Assembly: GCF_003202285.1 (NCBI RefSeq)
Contig: NZ_MASW01000005.1
Span: 744,001 to 808,000 of the forward strand
Direction: 5' to 3'
Origin: Prauserella muralis
GTDB lineage: Bacteria > Actinomycetota > Actinomycetes > Mycobacteriales > Pseudonocardiaceae
Length of the DNA stretch: 64,000 nucleotides
The notes beneath the pieces were generated by a model. It had not been told where the DNA came from. It searched no databases and saw only the letters and a list, made by a program, of their open reading frames with translations. Shown piece by piece: positions 42,163-53,416 of this stretch; position 1 is the stretch's first letter, and each line of letters opens with the position of its first letter. A program made the translations under genes and the position numbers.

Positions 42163-42780
42163 GTGACCACCGTCCGGAGGCGCGCTGGCGTCGTTCTCGG
42201 GCTTGTCGGTGTGGCCGCCTGGGGCGAGCTCGTGCACTGGCGGGCCTCCCGTGCCTTGGCGCAGGAGCGGCTGCCCGCTCGCTCCGAGGCCGTCGTGGTG
42301 CTCGGGTACCGCAACAAGAACGCCGTGCGCGCGAACGCCCTGAACCGCTGGCGGGTACGGGCGGCGCTGCGGTCACTCGACCCCAGCCTGGACCGCTCGG
42401 TCCTCGTCTGTTCCGGCGGAAGCCGCCACGCGACCGTCCCGGAGGCCGTGCTGCTCGCGCGCTACGCCACCGCGGAGCGGGGGTTCACCGGCACCGTCAG
42501 GCTCGACGAGCGCTCCCGCAGCACCTGGCAGAACATCGAGAACGTGATCCCGCTGGTCGAGGACGTCGATCAGATCAAGATCGTCTCGAACCCGTTGCAC
42601 GCGCTGAAGGGCCGCCTCTATCTGCATCGCCTGCGTCCCGACCTGGGTGAACGGCTGGTACGCGCCGCCGACTACCGGCCCGGCGAGGCCTTGCCGCTCA
42701 CACCGTTCTTCGCCGTGTACGGCCTCCGCGACCTGGTTCGCCTCAGGCGCAACCGGGCCGCCGCGCTCCGAGCACGGTGA
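42163..42780 (+). CDS. YdcF/DUF218-family membrane-anchored protein
   Basis: A 205-residue protein with an N-terminal hydrophobic helix (AGVVLGLVGVAAWGELVHW) and a DUF218 domain: AVVVLGYRNKN, VLVCSGGSRHATVPEA, DERSRSTWQNIENV and KIVSNPLHALKGRLY. The family includes SanA and YdcF and is linked to envelope functions, but no reaction is established. The start is set at GTG 42163; the frame remains open upstream, through DNA antisense to the binding-protein gene. It ends 13 bp before a convergent LLM gene. Confidence 0.75.
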   Translation: MTTVRRRAGVVLGLVGVAAWGELVHWRASRALAQERLPARSEAVVVLGYRNKNAVRANALNRWRVRAALRSLDPSLDRSVLVCSGGSRHATVPEAVLLARYATAERGFTGTVRLDERSRSTWQNIENVIPLVEDVDQIKIVSNPLHALKGRLYLHRLRPDLGERLVRAADYRPGEALPLTPFFAVYGLRDLVRLRRNRAAALRAR

Positions 42781-42793
42781 ACCCCGCCGCGAG

Positions 42794-43669
42794 TCAGCCC
42801 AGCTCGGCCAGCCGGGGGACGACGGGAGCCATGCCGTCGATCCAGGCCGCGGGCCTGCCCGCGGGCGGCATGACGATCGCCGTCCGCACACCCAGCTTGG
42901 CGTAGTCGGCCATCGTGCGCACGAACTCGTCCCGGCCGTCCTGGTCCGGCTGGGGGCTGCCCGCCAGGACCGTCTTGCGGATCTCGCCGTAGTCCCTGCC
43001 GACGTCGTCGCAGTGCCGCCGCAGCACGTCGAGCTTGTGCTCGACATCGGCGGGTGAGGTGGCGAACAGGTTGCAGGCGTCGCCGTACTGGGCGACGAGA
43101 CGCAGCGTCTTGCGCTCGCCGCCACCCCCGATGAGCACCCGGGGCCGGTGGATCGGCTGCGGCGAGCACAGCGTCTCGGCCAGCTGGTAGTGCCTGCCCT
43201 CGAAGGGCCCGTTGTCGTCCGGGTCCCACATCTGCCCGCAGATGCGCAGTGTCTCCTCCAGCCGCTCGAAGCGCTCGGCGACCGGCGGGTACGGCACGCC
43301 GAGGCCGTGATGCTCGCGCTCGAACCACGCGGCGCCGATGCCCAGTGCGGCGCGGCCGCCGGAGAGCACGTCGAGCGTGGTGACGATCTTGGCGAGCAGT
43401 CCCGGGTGCCGGTAGGTCACGCCGGTGACGAGCAGGCCCAGCTCCACCTCCGAGGTGTGCGCGGCCAGGTAGCCGAGGGTGGTGTAGCCCTCCAGCATGT
43501 TCGCCTCGGCAGGCAGGCCGGTCTGCTCGATCTGGAAGAAATGGTCCATGAAGGACAGCCAGGTGACACCGGAGGACTCGGCGGCGGCTCCCACCCTGGC
43601 CAGCTCACCGGCGATGGCCGTGGTGCCCCCGTCGATCTCGAAGATCGGGACGTGAATTCCCAGTTCCAT
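42794..43669 (-). CDS. LLM-class F420-dependent oxidoreductase
   Basis: The product has 291 residues from ATG 43669, where the barrel begins with MELGIHVPIFEIDGG; a start at 43741 would add 24 residues of no family likeness. Diagnostic segments are WLSFMDHFFQIEQTG, ELGLLVTGVTYRHPGLLAKIV, VLSGGRAALGIGAAWFEREHHGLG and RPRVLIGGGGERKTLRLVAQYGDACN. This is the F420-dependent TIGR03560-like type common in actinobacteria. The substrate is unknown. It lies 88 bp downstream of a YnfA-like gene. Confidence 0.83.
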   Translation of the reverse strand: MELGIHVPIFEIDGGTTAIAGELARVGAAAESSGVTWLSFMDHFFQIEQTGLPAEANMLEGYTTLGYLAAHTSEVELGLLVTGVTYRHPGLLAKIVTTLDVLSGGRAALGIGAAWFEREHHGLGVPYPPVAERFERLEETLRICGQMWDPDDNGPFEGRHYQLAETLCSPQPIHRPRVLIGGGGERKTLRLVAQYGDACNLFATSPADVEHKLDVLRRHCDDVGRDYGEIRKTVLAGSPQPDQDGRDEFVRTMADYAKLGVRTAIVMPPAGRPAAWIDGMAPVVPRLAELG

Positions 43670-43757
43670 GGAAGCGATCCCCTTCGCGCGTGGACGAAAC
43701 CCTGTGCGCCACGCTAGGTCCTGGAGTGCGCTCCAGGTCAAGCCGCGCTCCGGCGGT

Positions 43758-44090
43758 TCAGCCCCGCGGGGCGTACATGATCACCGCGACCCCGGCGAGG
43801 CAGAGCAGGGCGCCCAGCACGTCGAACCGGTCGGGCCGGTACCCGTCGACCGCCATGCCCCAGGCCAGTGACCCGGCGACGAAGACGCCCCCGTAGGCGG
43901 CGAGGATCCGTCCGAAATGGGCCTCGGGCTGCAGCGTCGCGACGAACCCATACAGGCCGAGGGCGAGCACCCCGGCGCCGATCCAGATCCAGCCACGGTG
44001 CTCGCGGACGCCCTGCCAGACGAGCCAGGCGCCGCCGATCTCGGCGAGCGCGGCCAGCAGGAACAGCACGATCGACCGCAGCACGAGCAC
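43758..44090 (-). CDS. YnfA-family small membrane protein (UPF0060)
   Basis: A 110-residue protein with four hydrophobic helices; [42 protein letters not shown] and [24 protein letters not shown] (only parts given) are the UPF0060 signature regions. The family is related to small multidrug resistance transporters, but its function is not settled. It begins with GTG 44090 and ends with the typical APRG tail. It is 42 bp downstream of the amine oxidase gene, in the same direction. Confidence 0.88.
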   Translation of the reverse strand: MLVLRSIVLFLLAALAEIGGAWLVWQGVREHRGWIWIGAGVLALGLYGFVATLQPEAHFGRILAAYGGVFVAGSLAWGMAVDGYRPDRFDVLGALLCLAGVAVIMYAPRG

Positions 44091-44132
44091 GTCCGCATTG
44101 TGCCCGACCGGCCAGGGAACTCCTGACCCAGC

Positions 44133-45431
44133 TCAGGTCAGGGCGCCCTGGTCGGCAACCAGCTTCTCAGCGGCGGCCTCTCCACTGCCGACCGCGCCCT
44201 CCATGGAGTTGGGCCACGCGCTGTGATCCGCGCCGGCGAACCGCAGCCGTCGCGTATCCCCCGCGGCCAAGGCGGGACCGTGGCGGGTGAGCTGCCCAGG
44301 TGCGCAGGCGAGGTAGCTGCCGCCGATGTACGGCTGCTCCGTCCATGCGGTGGCGCGCACCTCGGCGAGGTCGGACTTCTCAAGGCCGAATGCGGCCGCC
44401 AGCCGTGCGGTCAGTTCAGCATGCTCGTACCCGCGTACGTCCGAGGCGATCGCCGCCAGAGTCCGGCCGTGGCGCCAGCCGATCGCCAGCGGCGCGCCAC
44501 CGACCACGGCCCGGTGCCTCACCGGTGGCGTCGCCGCGGCGACGGCGACGATCTTCGTCGCCGAACCGTAGTCCAGTGCGCCGATGGCGGCCCGCCACGC
44601 GGCTGAGGGCAACGGTTCGATGGCGAGCCCCCGCAACGCGGGCAGGGGCACCGCGACGATTGCGGCCTTTGCGTGCCACCGGGTTCCGGAGCCGGTCGTG
44701 GCCTCCACGCCGCGCGCATGCTGCTCGATCGCGGCTACTGGTGTGCTGAGCCGGACCGCGTGGCCGAGAGAACGGGCGAGTCGCTGCGGTATCAGGTGCG
44801 CTCCGCCGGCCACCACGGCCTCGTGCCCGGACCGCAGGGCAGGCAGCAGACCGCCAGCCGCCGCGATCCACCAGGCTGCGTGGGCGGCCGAGAGGCGGTG
44901 TGTACCGACGGTCGCGAATCCGCCGATCAGGGCCTCGGTGACCGCCAGGCCCTGCTGGGTCACACCCCGCTCGCTCAGCCACGCCGCCAGGTCGAGGCCG
45001 TCCAGGCGGACCGCGACGCGACCGCGCCACGGCCGGGTGGGGTCGAGCGCGGCTGCGTGGCGGCGCAGCCGCCACCAGCCCAACGCCAGTCGTGCGAGTT
45101 CCGGCGTCGCGATCGGCGGCAACCAGGACACGGATTCACGGCCGGGCAACCGCCACAACAGTGGAGCGCGGTCCAGCCCGGCGGGTGCCGTGCGCAGCCC
45201 CAGGGCGCCGAGCAGCCGTCGCAGCCGCAGATGGCCTCGGCCGACGAACTCCGCGCCCGTGTTCAGCACCGGGTGCGCACCCTCAGGTGCGGCCCGGACA
45301 CGGCCTCCGGCCTGGTCGTCCGCCTCGAGCACGCGCACGTCGGCGCCGGCCAGGCTCAGCTGCCGTGCGGCCACCAGCCCGGCCAGCCCGGCCCCCACGA
45401 CGACCACATCGCAACGCGACGGCGATTCCAT
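44133..45431 (-). CDS. FAD-dependent amine oxidase-like oxidoreductase
   Basis: The protein has 432 residues. DVVVVGAGLAGLVAARQLSLAG is the FAD-binding Rossmann motif and VLEADDQAGGRVRA the second dinucleotide site; the C-terminal FAGADHSAWPNSMEGAVGSGEAAA segment closes the FAD pocket as in monoamine oxidase-like enzymes. The amine or other substrate is unknown. I chose ATG 45431 because GGAAGG stands 8 bp upstream; in-frame starts at 45449 and 45485 exist, the latter inside the ArsR promoter. It is divergent from the ArsR/P-type ATPase operon. Confidence 0.82.
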   Translation of the reverse strand: MESPSRCDVVVVGAGLAGLVAARQLSLAGADVRVLEADDQAGGRVRAAPEGAHPVLNTGAEFVGRGHLRLRRLLGALGLRTAPAGLDRAPLLWRLPGRESVSWLPPIATPELARLALGWWRLRRHAAALDPTRPWRGRVAVRLDGLDLAAWLSERGVTQQGLAVTEALIGGFATVGTHRLSAAHAAWWIAAAGGLLPALRSGHEAVVAGGAHLIPQRLARSLGHAVRLSTPVAAIEQHARGVEATTGSGTRWHAKAAIVAVPLPALRGLAIEPLPSAAWRAAIGALDYGSATKIVAVAAATPPVRHRAVVGGAPLAIGWRHGRTLAAIASDVRGYEHAELTARLAAAFGLEKSDLAEVRATAWTEQPYIGGSYLACAPGQLTRHGPALAAGDTRRLRFAGADHSAWPNSMEGAVGSGEAAAEKLVADQGALT

Positions 45432-45469
45432 GGTGCGCACCTTCCGCATCGTCCGATCAGACTCACTCT

Positions 45470-45507
45470 TGCCCGAACATATCAACAGGCGTTAGTTTGA
45501 CGATATG
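45470..45507 (+). promoter_or_regulatory. Promoter and inverted-repeat operator of the metal efflux genes (leaderless start)
   Basis: TTGCCC (45470-45475), a 17-bp spacer and TTAGTT (45493-45498) form a promoter whose start would fall at or next to the ATG at 45505, so the ArsR mRNA is probably leaderless. CATATC (45478-45483) and GATATG (45502-45507) are inverted arms flanking TCAAC and GTTTGA, a plausible site for the ArsR-type repressor. Confidence 0.5.
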
Positions 45508-45863
45508 AGCGATGACCGGTGTGAGCTGCTGTGTATCGACCTCGACCACGCCGAGGGCCTGCGCACGGCGCTGCCCGCGGCGAACGCACTCGACCGGCAG
45601 GCCACCCGGATGCGCGCGCTGGGCGATCCGACCCGGCTGCGGATCGCCCACGCGCTGCACGCGGGCGAGGAGCTGTGCGTGTGCGACCTGGCCTGGATCG
45701 TCGGCTCCTCGCAGGGCCTGGTGTCGCACCACCTGCGGCAGCTGCGCGCGGCGGGCCTGGTCGCCTCCCGCCGCGACGGCAAGCTCGTCATGTACCGGCT
45801 GGAGCCCTCCGGGCGGCAGCTGCTGGCCGCGCTCACCACACCCGTCGCGGAGGTGGACCCGGT

Positions 45864-45867
<4 letters not shown>
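45505..45867 (+). CDS. ArsR/SmtB-family metal-responsive repressor (CadC-like)
   Basis: A 120-residue winged-helix repressor. The metal-site motif ELCVCDL is present in helix 3, with more cysteine in an N-terminal CELLCIDLDH segment; together they resemble the Cd/Pb/Zn site of CadC. LVSHHLRQLRAAGLV is the recognition helix. It should release DNA when Cd, Pb or Zn binds and so induce the downstream pump. Its stop overlaps the ATPase start by 4 bp. The ATG at 45505 has no ribosome site and appears leaderless. Confidence 0.88.
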
Positions 45868-47847
<1,980 letters not shown>

Positions 47848-47858
<11 letters not shown>

Positions 47859-48261
47859 CCGTCCGGACCGGCGTGCCGAGCTCGACCGTGCGGCTGACCG
47901 TGCAGAGCTTGTCGTGCGACAGGGCGACCGTGCGGGGCAGCATCGCGCGTGCCGCGTCACCCTGCTCGCCCTCGGGGAACCGCACGTCGAACGACACGCT
48001 GAGGTTCTCCATCCGGTTGCCCGACTCCCGGTCCGACACCTTGTCCCCGCTGACCGTCACCGTGAACGAGGCCGGCTCGGTCCGCCTGCTGGTCGCCACG
48101 TCGGTGTCGATGGCCGTGCAGCCGCCGATCGCGGCGAGCAGCAGCTCGACCGGGCTGAAGTCGTCGCCTCCGAGCGCGATCGTGCCGCCCCGCTCGTTGT
48201 GTGCCACGTACCGTCCGGGGGCCACTCGCTCGATGCGCACCGACCTGGGCTCTGTCGTCAT
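47848..48261 (-). CDS. OsmC/Ohr-family thiol peroxidase-like protein
   Basis: A 137-residue OsmC-like protein. FSPVELLLAAIGGCTAIDTD carries the first redox cysteine and SHDKLCTVSRTVEL the second, spaced as in OsmC proteins that reduce organic peroxides. Its start overlaps by 4 bp the stop of the indolepyruvate oxidoreductase gene, so it is the distal gene there. Its 3' end overlaps the end of the convergent P-type ATPase gene by 11 bp. Confidence 0.85.
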
Positions 48262-51200
48262 GCCCCGAACCTACCGGCACCCGCGGCGGCGGATTCCGCC
48301 GCGGGCAGCAGCTCGGCCTGCCGCCTGCGGTAGGCCGCGACGGCGTCCAGCTTGATGTCCTCGTAGCCCCGGACCAGGTCCGGCAGCTCGGCCAGCTCGA
48401 CCAGAGCCGGGTCGTCGGCAGGCAGTGCCTCGATGCCGCGCAGCACGGCGTCGCGGTACTCGGCGATGAGCTCCCGCTCGGCCCTGCGGACCCGGGCGTA
48501 GCCGAACACGTCGAGCCGGGTGCCGCGCAGCACGCGCGCGGCACGCAGCAGGCGCAGCACCGGCCGGACGCCGCGGCCGAGGCGCAGCTTGCGGCGCAGG
48601 CCGAGCGCCCGCAGCACCGGAGGGTGCAGGTGGAAGGCGTAGCGCGACCCGGCGCCGAACCGCGCTTCCAGGTCGGCGGTCAGCCGCGGGTCCAGCGACA
48701 GTCGCGCGACCTCGTACTCGTCCTTGTAGGCCATGAGCTTGTAGAGGTTGCGGGCGACGGCCTCGGTGACCGCGCCGCCGCCGAGCCGGGCGCGCACGTG
48801 CTCGACCGTCTCGGCGTAGTCGCGGGCATAGCGCTCGTTCTGGTAGGCGATCAGCTCCGGGATCCGGACGTCGAGCAGGCGGGCCAGCTCGCTGCCCTGC
48901 TCCGCCCGCACCAGCGCCCGCACGCTGCGGACCGCTGCCACATCGGCTCCCGGCACCTCGCCGTCCCCGCTTGCCGGTGCGGCCAGCTCGGCGGCCAGCG
49001 CGTCCGGGTCGGCCGCGAGCTGCCGCCCCCGCCGGAACGCCTGGAGGTTGGTCTCCACGGCGGCGCCGTTGAGCTCGATCGCCGTCTCGATCGCCCTCGC
49101 GCTCACGCCGAGGGCACCGCTCTGGTAGGCGGCGCCGAGCTGGAGCAGGTTGGCGAACTGGTCGTCGCCGAACAGCGTCTCGGCCATCCCCCTGGCGTCG
49201 AGGTAGGAGGCGCGGGCGGTGGCCGCGTCGAGCGCGGAGGAGATGGCCGACGGCTGCGGGAACGACACGGCGGGATCGACGATCATCCTGCCGGTCGGCA
49301 CCTCGGAGGTCGACACGACGGCGACGGTGCGCCCGGGGTCGGTCGCCGCGAGGTGCGCCGGGTCGGTGGCGACGAGCGCATCGCAGGCCAGGTACAGGTC
49401 GCACTCCCCCGCCGCCAGTTTCGGCGCCTGCGCCACGGGGCGTTCGGTGATCTTGACGTCGGAGACGACGGCGCCGCCCTTCTGCGCCAGACCGGTCTGG
49501 TCGAGCGTCCGGACGGCCTTGCCGTCGACCACGGCCGCGGTGGCGAGGATCTGGGCGACGGTCACCACCCCGGTGCCGCCGATGCCGGTGATCCGGACGG
49601 CGACGTCGCCGCCGCGTGCCGGGGGCGGCTCGGGCAGGTCCGAGGCGCCGAGCGCGGGCAGCGCGCGGTGCGTGGGGTGCCCGCTCGGGACCACGGTGAC
49701 GAACGAAGGGCAGTCACCGTCCACACAGGAGTAGTCGAGGTTGCACGACGACTGCGGGTCTTGCGGCCGAACTCGGTCTCCACCGGCTGGACGGAGAGGC
49801 AGTTGGACTTGGTGCCACAGTCGCCGCAGCCCTCGCAGACTCGCTCGTTGATGACGACTCTCCTCGCCGGTGTGTCCAGCGTGCCGCGCCGTCGCTTGCG
49901 CCGTTTCTCGGCGGCGCACTCCTGGTCGTAGACGAGCACGGTGACACCCGGTGTGGCGGCCAGTTCCTCCTGCGTGCGCAGCAGCTCGTCCCGGCCCCGC
50001 ACCGCGACGCCCTTCGGCAGGACACGGCGACGGTAGCGCTTCGGCTGGTCGGTGACGACGACGACCTTGGTCGCACCCTCGGCCAGCAGGAGCTCGGCGA
50101 CCCGGGGCACCGGCTGGGTGCCCACGGCGTCCTGGCCGCCGGTCATGGCGACCGCCGAGTTGTAGAGCAGCTTGTAGGTGATGTTCGCCCCGGCCGCCAC
50201 GGCCGCGCGCACGGCAAGGCTGCCGGAGTGGGTGAACGTGCCGTCGCCGATGTTCTGCACCAGGTGCGGGGTGTCCACGAAGGGCGTCATCCCGAGCCAC
50301 TGCGCGCCCTCCCCGCCCATCTGCGTGATGCCGAGCACGTCGCCCACCTGCGCGGGGTCCATGAACAACGCCATGGTGTGGCAGCCGATGCCGCCGCCGA
50401 CGAGCGTGCCGTCGGGAGTCCTGGTCGAGGAGTTGTGCGGGCAGCCGGAGCAGAAGTACGGCGTGCGCGCCAGCAGCGGCACCGAGATCCGGCCCGGCCG
50501 CCTGCGCCGCCGCCAGTCCTCGACCGAGCCGATCTCGCCGTGCGCGGTCAGCCTGCGGGCGAGCTCGGCCGCGATCACGTCCGGGTCCAGCTCACCCAGC
50601 TCGCTGAACAGCGTCCTGCCGTCGCCGTCGCGCTTGCCGTGCACCGGCGGCGCCCCGGCGCGGCCGTAGAGGATCTCCTTGACCGCGGGTTCGACGAGGC
50701 CGCGCTTCTCCTCCACCACCACGATCTCGTCGAGGCCAGTCGCGAACTCCCGGACGATCACCGGGTCGACGGGGTGGATCACGCCGAGCTTGAGCACCCG
50801 GATGCCGAAGCGCCGCTGCGCCGCCTCGTCGAGGCCGAGGTCCCGCAGTGCCTGGGCCAGGTCCAGATAGGACTTTCCCGCCGCGACGAGGCCGATCCGG
50901 TCGCGCGGTGTGGACGACACGATGCGGTTCACGCCGCTGGCGCGCACGTACTCGAGGGCCTGCGGCAGCCGCACCCGGCGGAGACTGTGTTCGAGCGTGG
51001 CCAGTTCCGGGCCGAGCAGCCTGCTGCTGGGCCGGTGCGCGTACGCGGCGGCCGGGTCGGGCAGCTCCGGCGCGGTCCACGAGGTGCCGACCGTGGCGGT
51101 GGTGGCCGCGTCGGCGACGTTGGCCACGATCTTCATCGCCGACCAGACCCCGCTGGCGCGGGACAGCTCCACCGCGTGCAGGCCGTGGTCAAGGATGTCC

Positions 51201-51724
51201 TGCGAGTCGGCGGGGTAGAACACCGGCATTCCCAGGTCAGCGAGCACGTGTTCCGAGGCGCTGGGCACCGACGACGACTTGGCGTTGGGGTCGTCGCCGA
51301 CGAAGGCGACGGCGCCGCCGCGCGGATGCGTCCCGGCGAGGTTGGCGTGCCGGAGCGCGTCGGCGGCCCGGTCGAGCCCGGGCGCCTTGCCGTACCAGAA
51401 CCCGGTGACACCGTCCGGGCGCAGGGAGCCCGTCCTCGCCGCGAGCTGGCTGCCCAGCACCGACGTGGCGGCCAGCTCCTCGTTGAGCCCCGGCCGGTGC
51501 ACGATGGCGTGCTCGGTGAGCAGCTCCGAGCGGCGCGCGAGCTCCAGGTCGAAGCCGGCCAGCGGTGAGCCCTCGTAGCCGGACACGAAGCCCGCGGCGT
51601 CCAGCCCCGCGCGCCGGTCGTGCCGGATGCGGTCGAGCAGCACCCGCACGAGGGCCTGCACCCCGGTCAGGTAGACGACTCCTTCGTCGCGGACATAGCG
51701 GTCGGCCAGGCTGAACGAGTTCAC
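48258..51724 (-). pseudogene. Indolepyruvate ferredoxin oxidoreductase (fused alpha/beta), frameshifted
   Basis: Two overlapping frames together make one long (about 1,150-codon) 2-oxoacid oxidoreductase. The first, from ATG 51724, carries the thiamine-diphosphate half (GFVSGYEGSPLAGFD, FVGDDPNAKSSS, YFCSGCPHNSS, IGDGTFTHSG) and a cysteine-rich cluster region CEGCGDCGTKSNCLSVQP. At about 49750-49758 the family match jumps from TEFGRKT in that frame to QSSCNLDYSC in the other, which then runs as the gamma half (ITGIGGTGVVTVAQILATAA, LDQTGLAQKGGAVVS) to 48258. Comparison with the usual family wording suggests 7 nt are missing. Intact enzymes convert arylpyruvates to aryl-acetyl-CoA. A divergent Lrp gene lies 183 bp upstream. 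Confidence 0.85.
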
Positions 51725-51907
51725 GCCACGCGTTCCTTTCTCGCGGCGGCGGCCGGTGTGACCGCCGTCGCATCGTCACCGGACGGCCACAGCTCAGCCG
51801 ACGGCGCGCGGCGCGCGCAACAACCACGCGGCAAACCCCGGTCAGGACGCAAAGAACGTGAGTGACCCGGCCGGCTCAGCCGGATCCGTTGCGCGACAAT
51901 GGCCGCC

Positions 51908-52372
51908 ATGAGTGACGAGACGCTGGACGCGACCGACCGGGAGATCCTGGAACTGCTGCGCGAGGACGCGCGGCGAACCCTCTCCGACATCGCCGCGCGG
52001 GTCACGCTGTCCACGGCGGCGGTGAAGCGGCGCATCGACCGGCTGCAGGAGGCGGGCGTCATCCTGGGCTACACGGTGCGGGTCGATCACTCCAAGCTCG
52101 GCTGGGGCGTCGAGGCGTTCACCGAGCTGCGGTTCTTCGGCACCACCAACGTCGACGAGATCGTGCAGACGACCACCCGGATGCCCGAGGCGCAGGCCGT
52201 GTTCACCATCGCGGGCGACCCGGATGCGCTCGTGTGGCTGCGGGTGCGCGACATGGCGCACCTGCAGCGCACGATCGACGAGCTCCGCCGCAGCCACCGG
52301 GTGACGAGCACGAAGACCCTGATCGTGCTGGACTCCTGGGCCGGTGGCGAGTACCCGCCCGACGGCGCCTGA
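51908..52372 (+). CDS. Lrp/AsnC-family regulator
   Basis: From ATG 51908 the product has 154 residues: a winged helix (LDATDREILELLREDARRTL, VTLSTAAVKRRIDRLQEAG) and a RAM domain (AFTELRFFGTTNVDEI, VFTIAGDPDALVWLRV). The ATG is about 7 bp beyond a -10-like GACAAT (51895-51900) and has no ribosome site, so it may be leaderless; another ATG lies at 51899. It is divergent from the indolepyruvate oxidoreductase gene, its probable target, and probably senses an aromatic amino acid. Confidence 0.83.
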   Translation: MSDETLDATDREILELLREDARRTLSDIAARVTLSTAAVKRRIDRLQEAGVILGYTVRVDHSKLGWGVEAFTELRFFGTTNVDEIVQTTTRMPEAQAVFTIAGDPDALVWLRVRDMAHLQRTIDELRRSHRVTSTKTLIVLDSWAGGEYPPDGA

Positions 52373-52397
52373 CTCGACGCCCGGGCCGGGCGGCGGC

Positions 52398-52652
52398 TCA
52401 CTCCCGGTAGAGGACGAGGTGCTCGTGGTAGAGGACGCCGTCGCGGACGTCGCCGGTGGCGGTGAAGCCGGTGTCGTCGACGTAGTCGATGTGGTTGCCC
52501 GTGACGGTGTAGCTGCCGGTGTAGGCACTCCTCCGGTTGCCGCGCGCCTCGTCGTAGCGGCCGTCGGCACGCAGTTCCTGGCGAATGTGGCCGTCCGCGG
52601 TGACCCACATGCCGACGAACGGGTGCGGTGCGCTGTCCTTGCCCTTGGTCAT
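52398..52652 (-). CDS. Small Atu4866-like protein
   Basis: An 84-residue protein with HPFVGMWVTADGHIRQELRADG, RYDEARGNRRSAYTGSY in part, and DDTGFTATGDVRDGVLYHEHLVLYR; this is the pattern of Atu4866-type small beta-barrels, for which no function is known. I set the start at ATG 52652, where the family likeness begins. It ends 25 bp from the convergent Lrp gene. Confidence 0.7.
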   Translation of the reverse strand: MTKGKDSAPHPFVGMWVTADGHIRQELRADGRYDEARGNRRSAYTGSYTVTGNHIDYVDDTGFTATGDVRDGVLYHEHLVLYRE

Positions 52653-52730
52653 GGCTCCAGCATCGGCCGCGCCGCCGGCAGGGACCAGGGCACGCTCACC
52701 CTGGGAGCCGCGCACCCACCCTGGCCCGGC

Positions 52731-53330
52731 TCAGCGGGACTGCAGCGCGTCCAGCGCGATGGCCTGGGCGAGCAGCAGCCTGCGGTCCAGCGCAGGATCG
52801 TCGATGCGGAGGCGGTAGTGGTCGCGGAAGCGGGTCTTCTTCTCGAACACCGCGACGGTCTCGGCGCCGCGGACGAAGTCGAAGTGATACATCCACGGAA
52901 ACGGCAGGTCGCCGACCCACGGCAGGAAGTCCCAGGCGCGGCGGAACAGCGCCATGGCCATGCTCCGCTCGCTGATGTCCACCGGCTCGGCGCCGGGCTG
53001 GTCGAGCTGCCACGTGGAGCGCAGCAGCGACTTGCCGAACTTCTTGCCGAAGTAGCCCAGCGACCGCCCTTCGGCGTCGGTCACGTCGTAGGCGCTGGCC
53101 AGGTCGATCACCTTGCGTGCCTTGAAGGTGCCGAGCACCGCCTGCTTGCTCTGATCGGTGTAGAGGGTGACGTGTTCCCTGAAGGCCATGCGCTTCTGCT
53201 CCACGAAGGCGACGAGCTGCCCCGGCTCGCCGTGGCCGTCGTCGGCGAACACCTCGTACCGGTTCACCATCATCGTGATCTTCTGGTGCACGTGGAACTG
53301 CTGCAGTGCCTGTAGCTGCTGGACCAGCAT
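52731..53330 (-). CDS. LURP-one-related / Tubby-like protein
   Basis: A 199-residue protein; the pattern HQKITMMVNRYEVFADDG, AFVEQKRMAFREHVTLYTD, LGTFKARKVIDLASAYDVTD and LGYFGKKFGKSLLRSTWQL is that of bacterial LURP-one-related (scramblase/Tubby-fold) proteins. The function in bacteria is not established. The start at ATG 53330 gives the usual family start (QFHVHQK); upstream in-frame starts add an unlikely leader. It follows the helR gene on the same strand with 86 bp between. Confidence 0.75.
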   Translation of the reverse strand: MLVQQLQALQQFHVHQKITMMVNRYEVFADDGHGEPGQLVAFVEQKRMAFREHVTLYTDQSKQAVLGTFKARKVIDLASAYDVTDAEGRSLGYFGKKFGKSLLRSTWQLDQPGAEPVDISERSMAMALFRRAWDFLPWVGDLPFPWMYHFDFVRGAETVAVFEKKTRFRDHYRLRIDDPALDRRLLLAQAIALDALQSR

Positions 53331-53416
53331 CCAACCCCCATCGACGTTCGGCGCCACCGTGGTGCGGGACGTGGCGAGGAGTATCCCACGGGAGCCTCCC
53401 GGCGCGGGCACGCCCG

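Noticed and set aside
43758-44090. EmrE-type multidrug exporter
   Set aside because: The sequence has UPF0060/YnfA signatures and lacks the conserved membrane glutamate region of SMR pumps.
49745-49760. Programmed frameshift in the indolepyruvate oxidoreductase gene
   Set aside because: There is no slippery heptamer, and residues expected by the family are missing, which points to a deletion.
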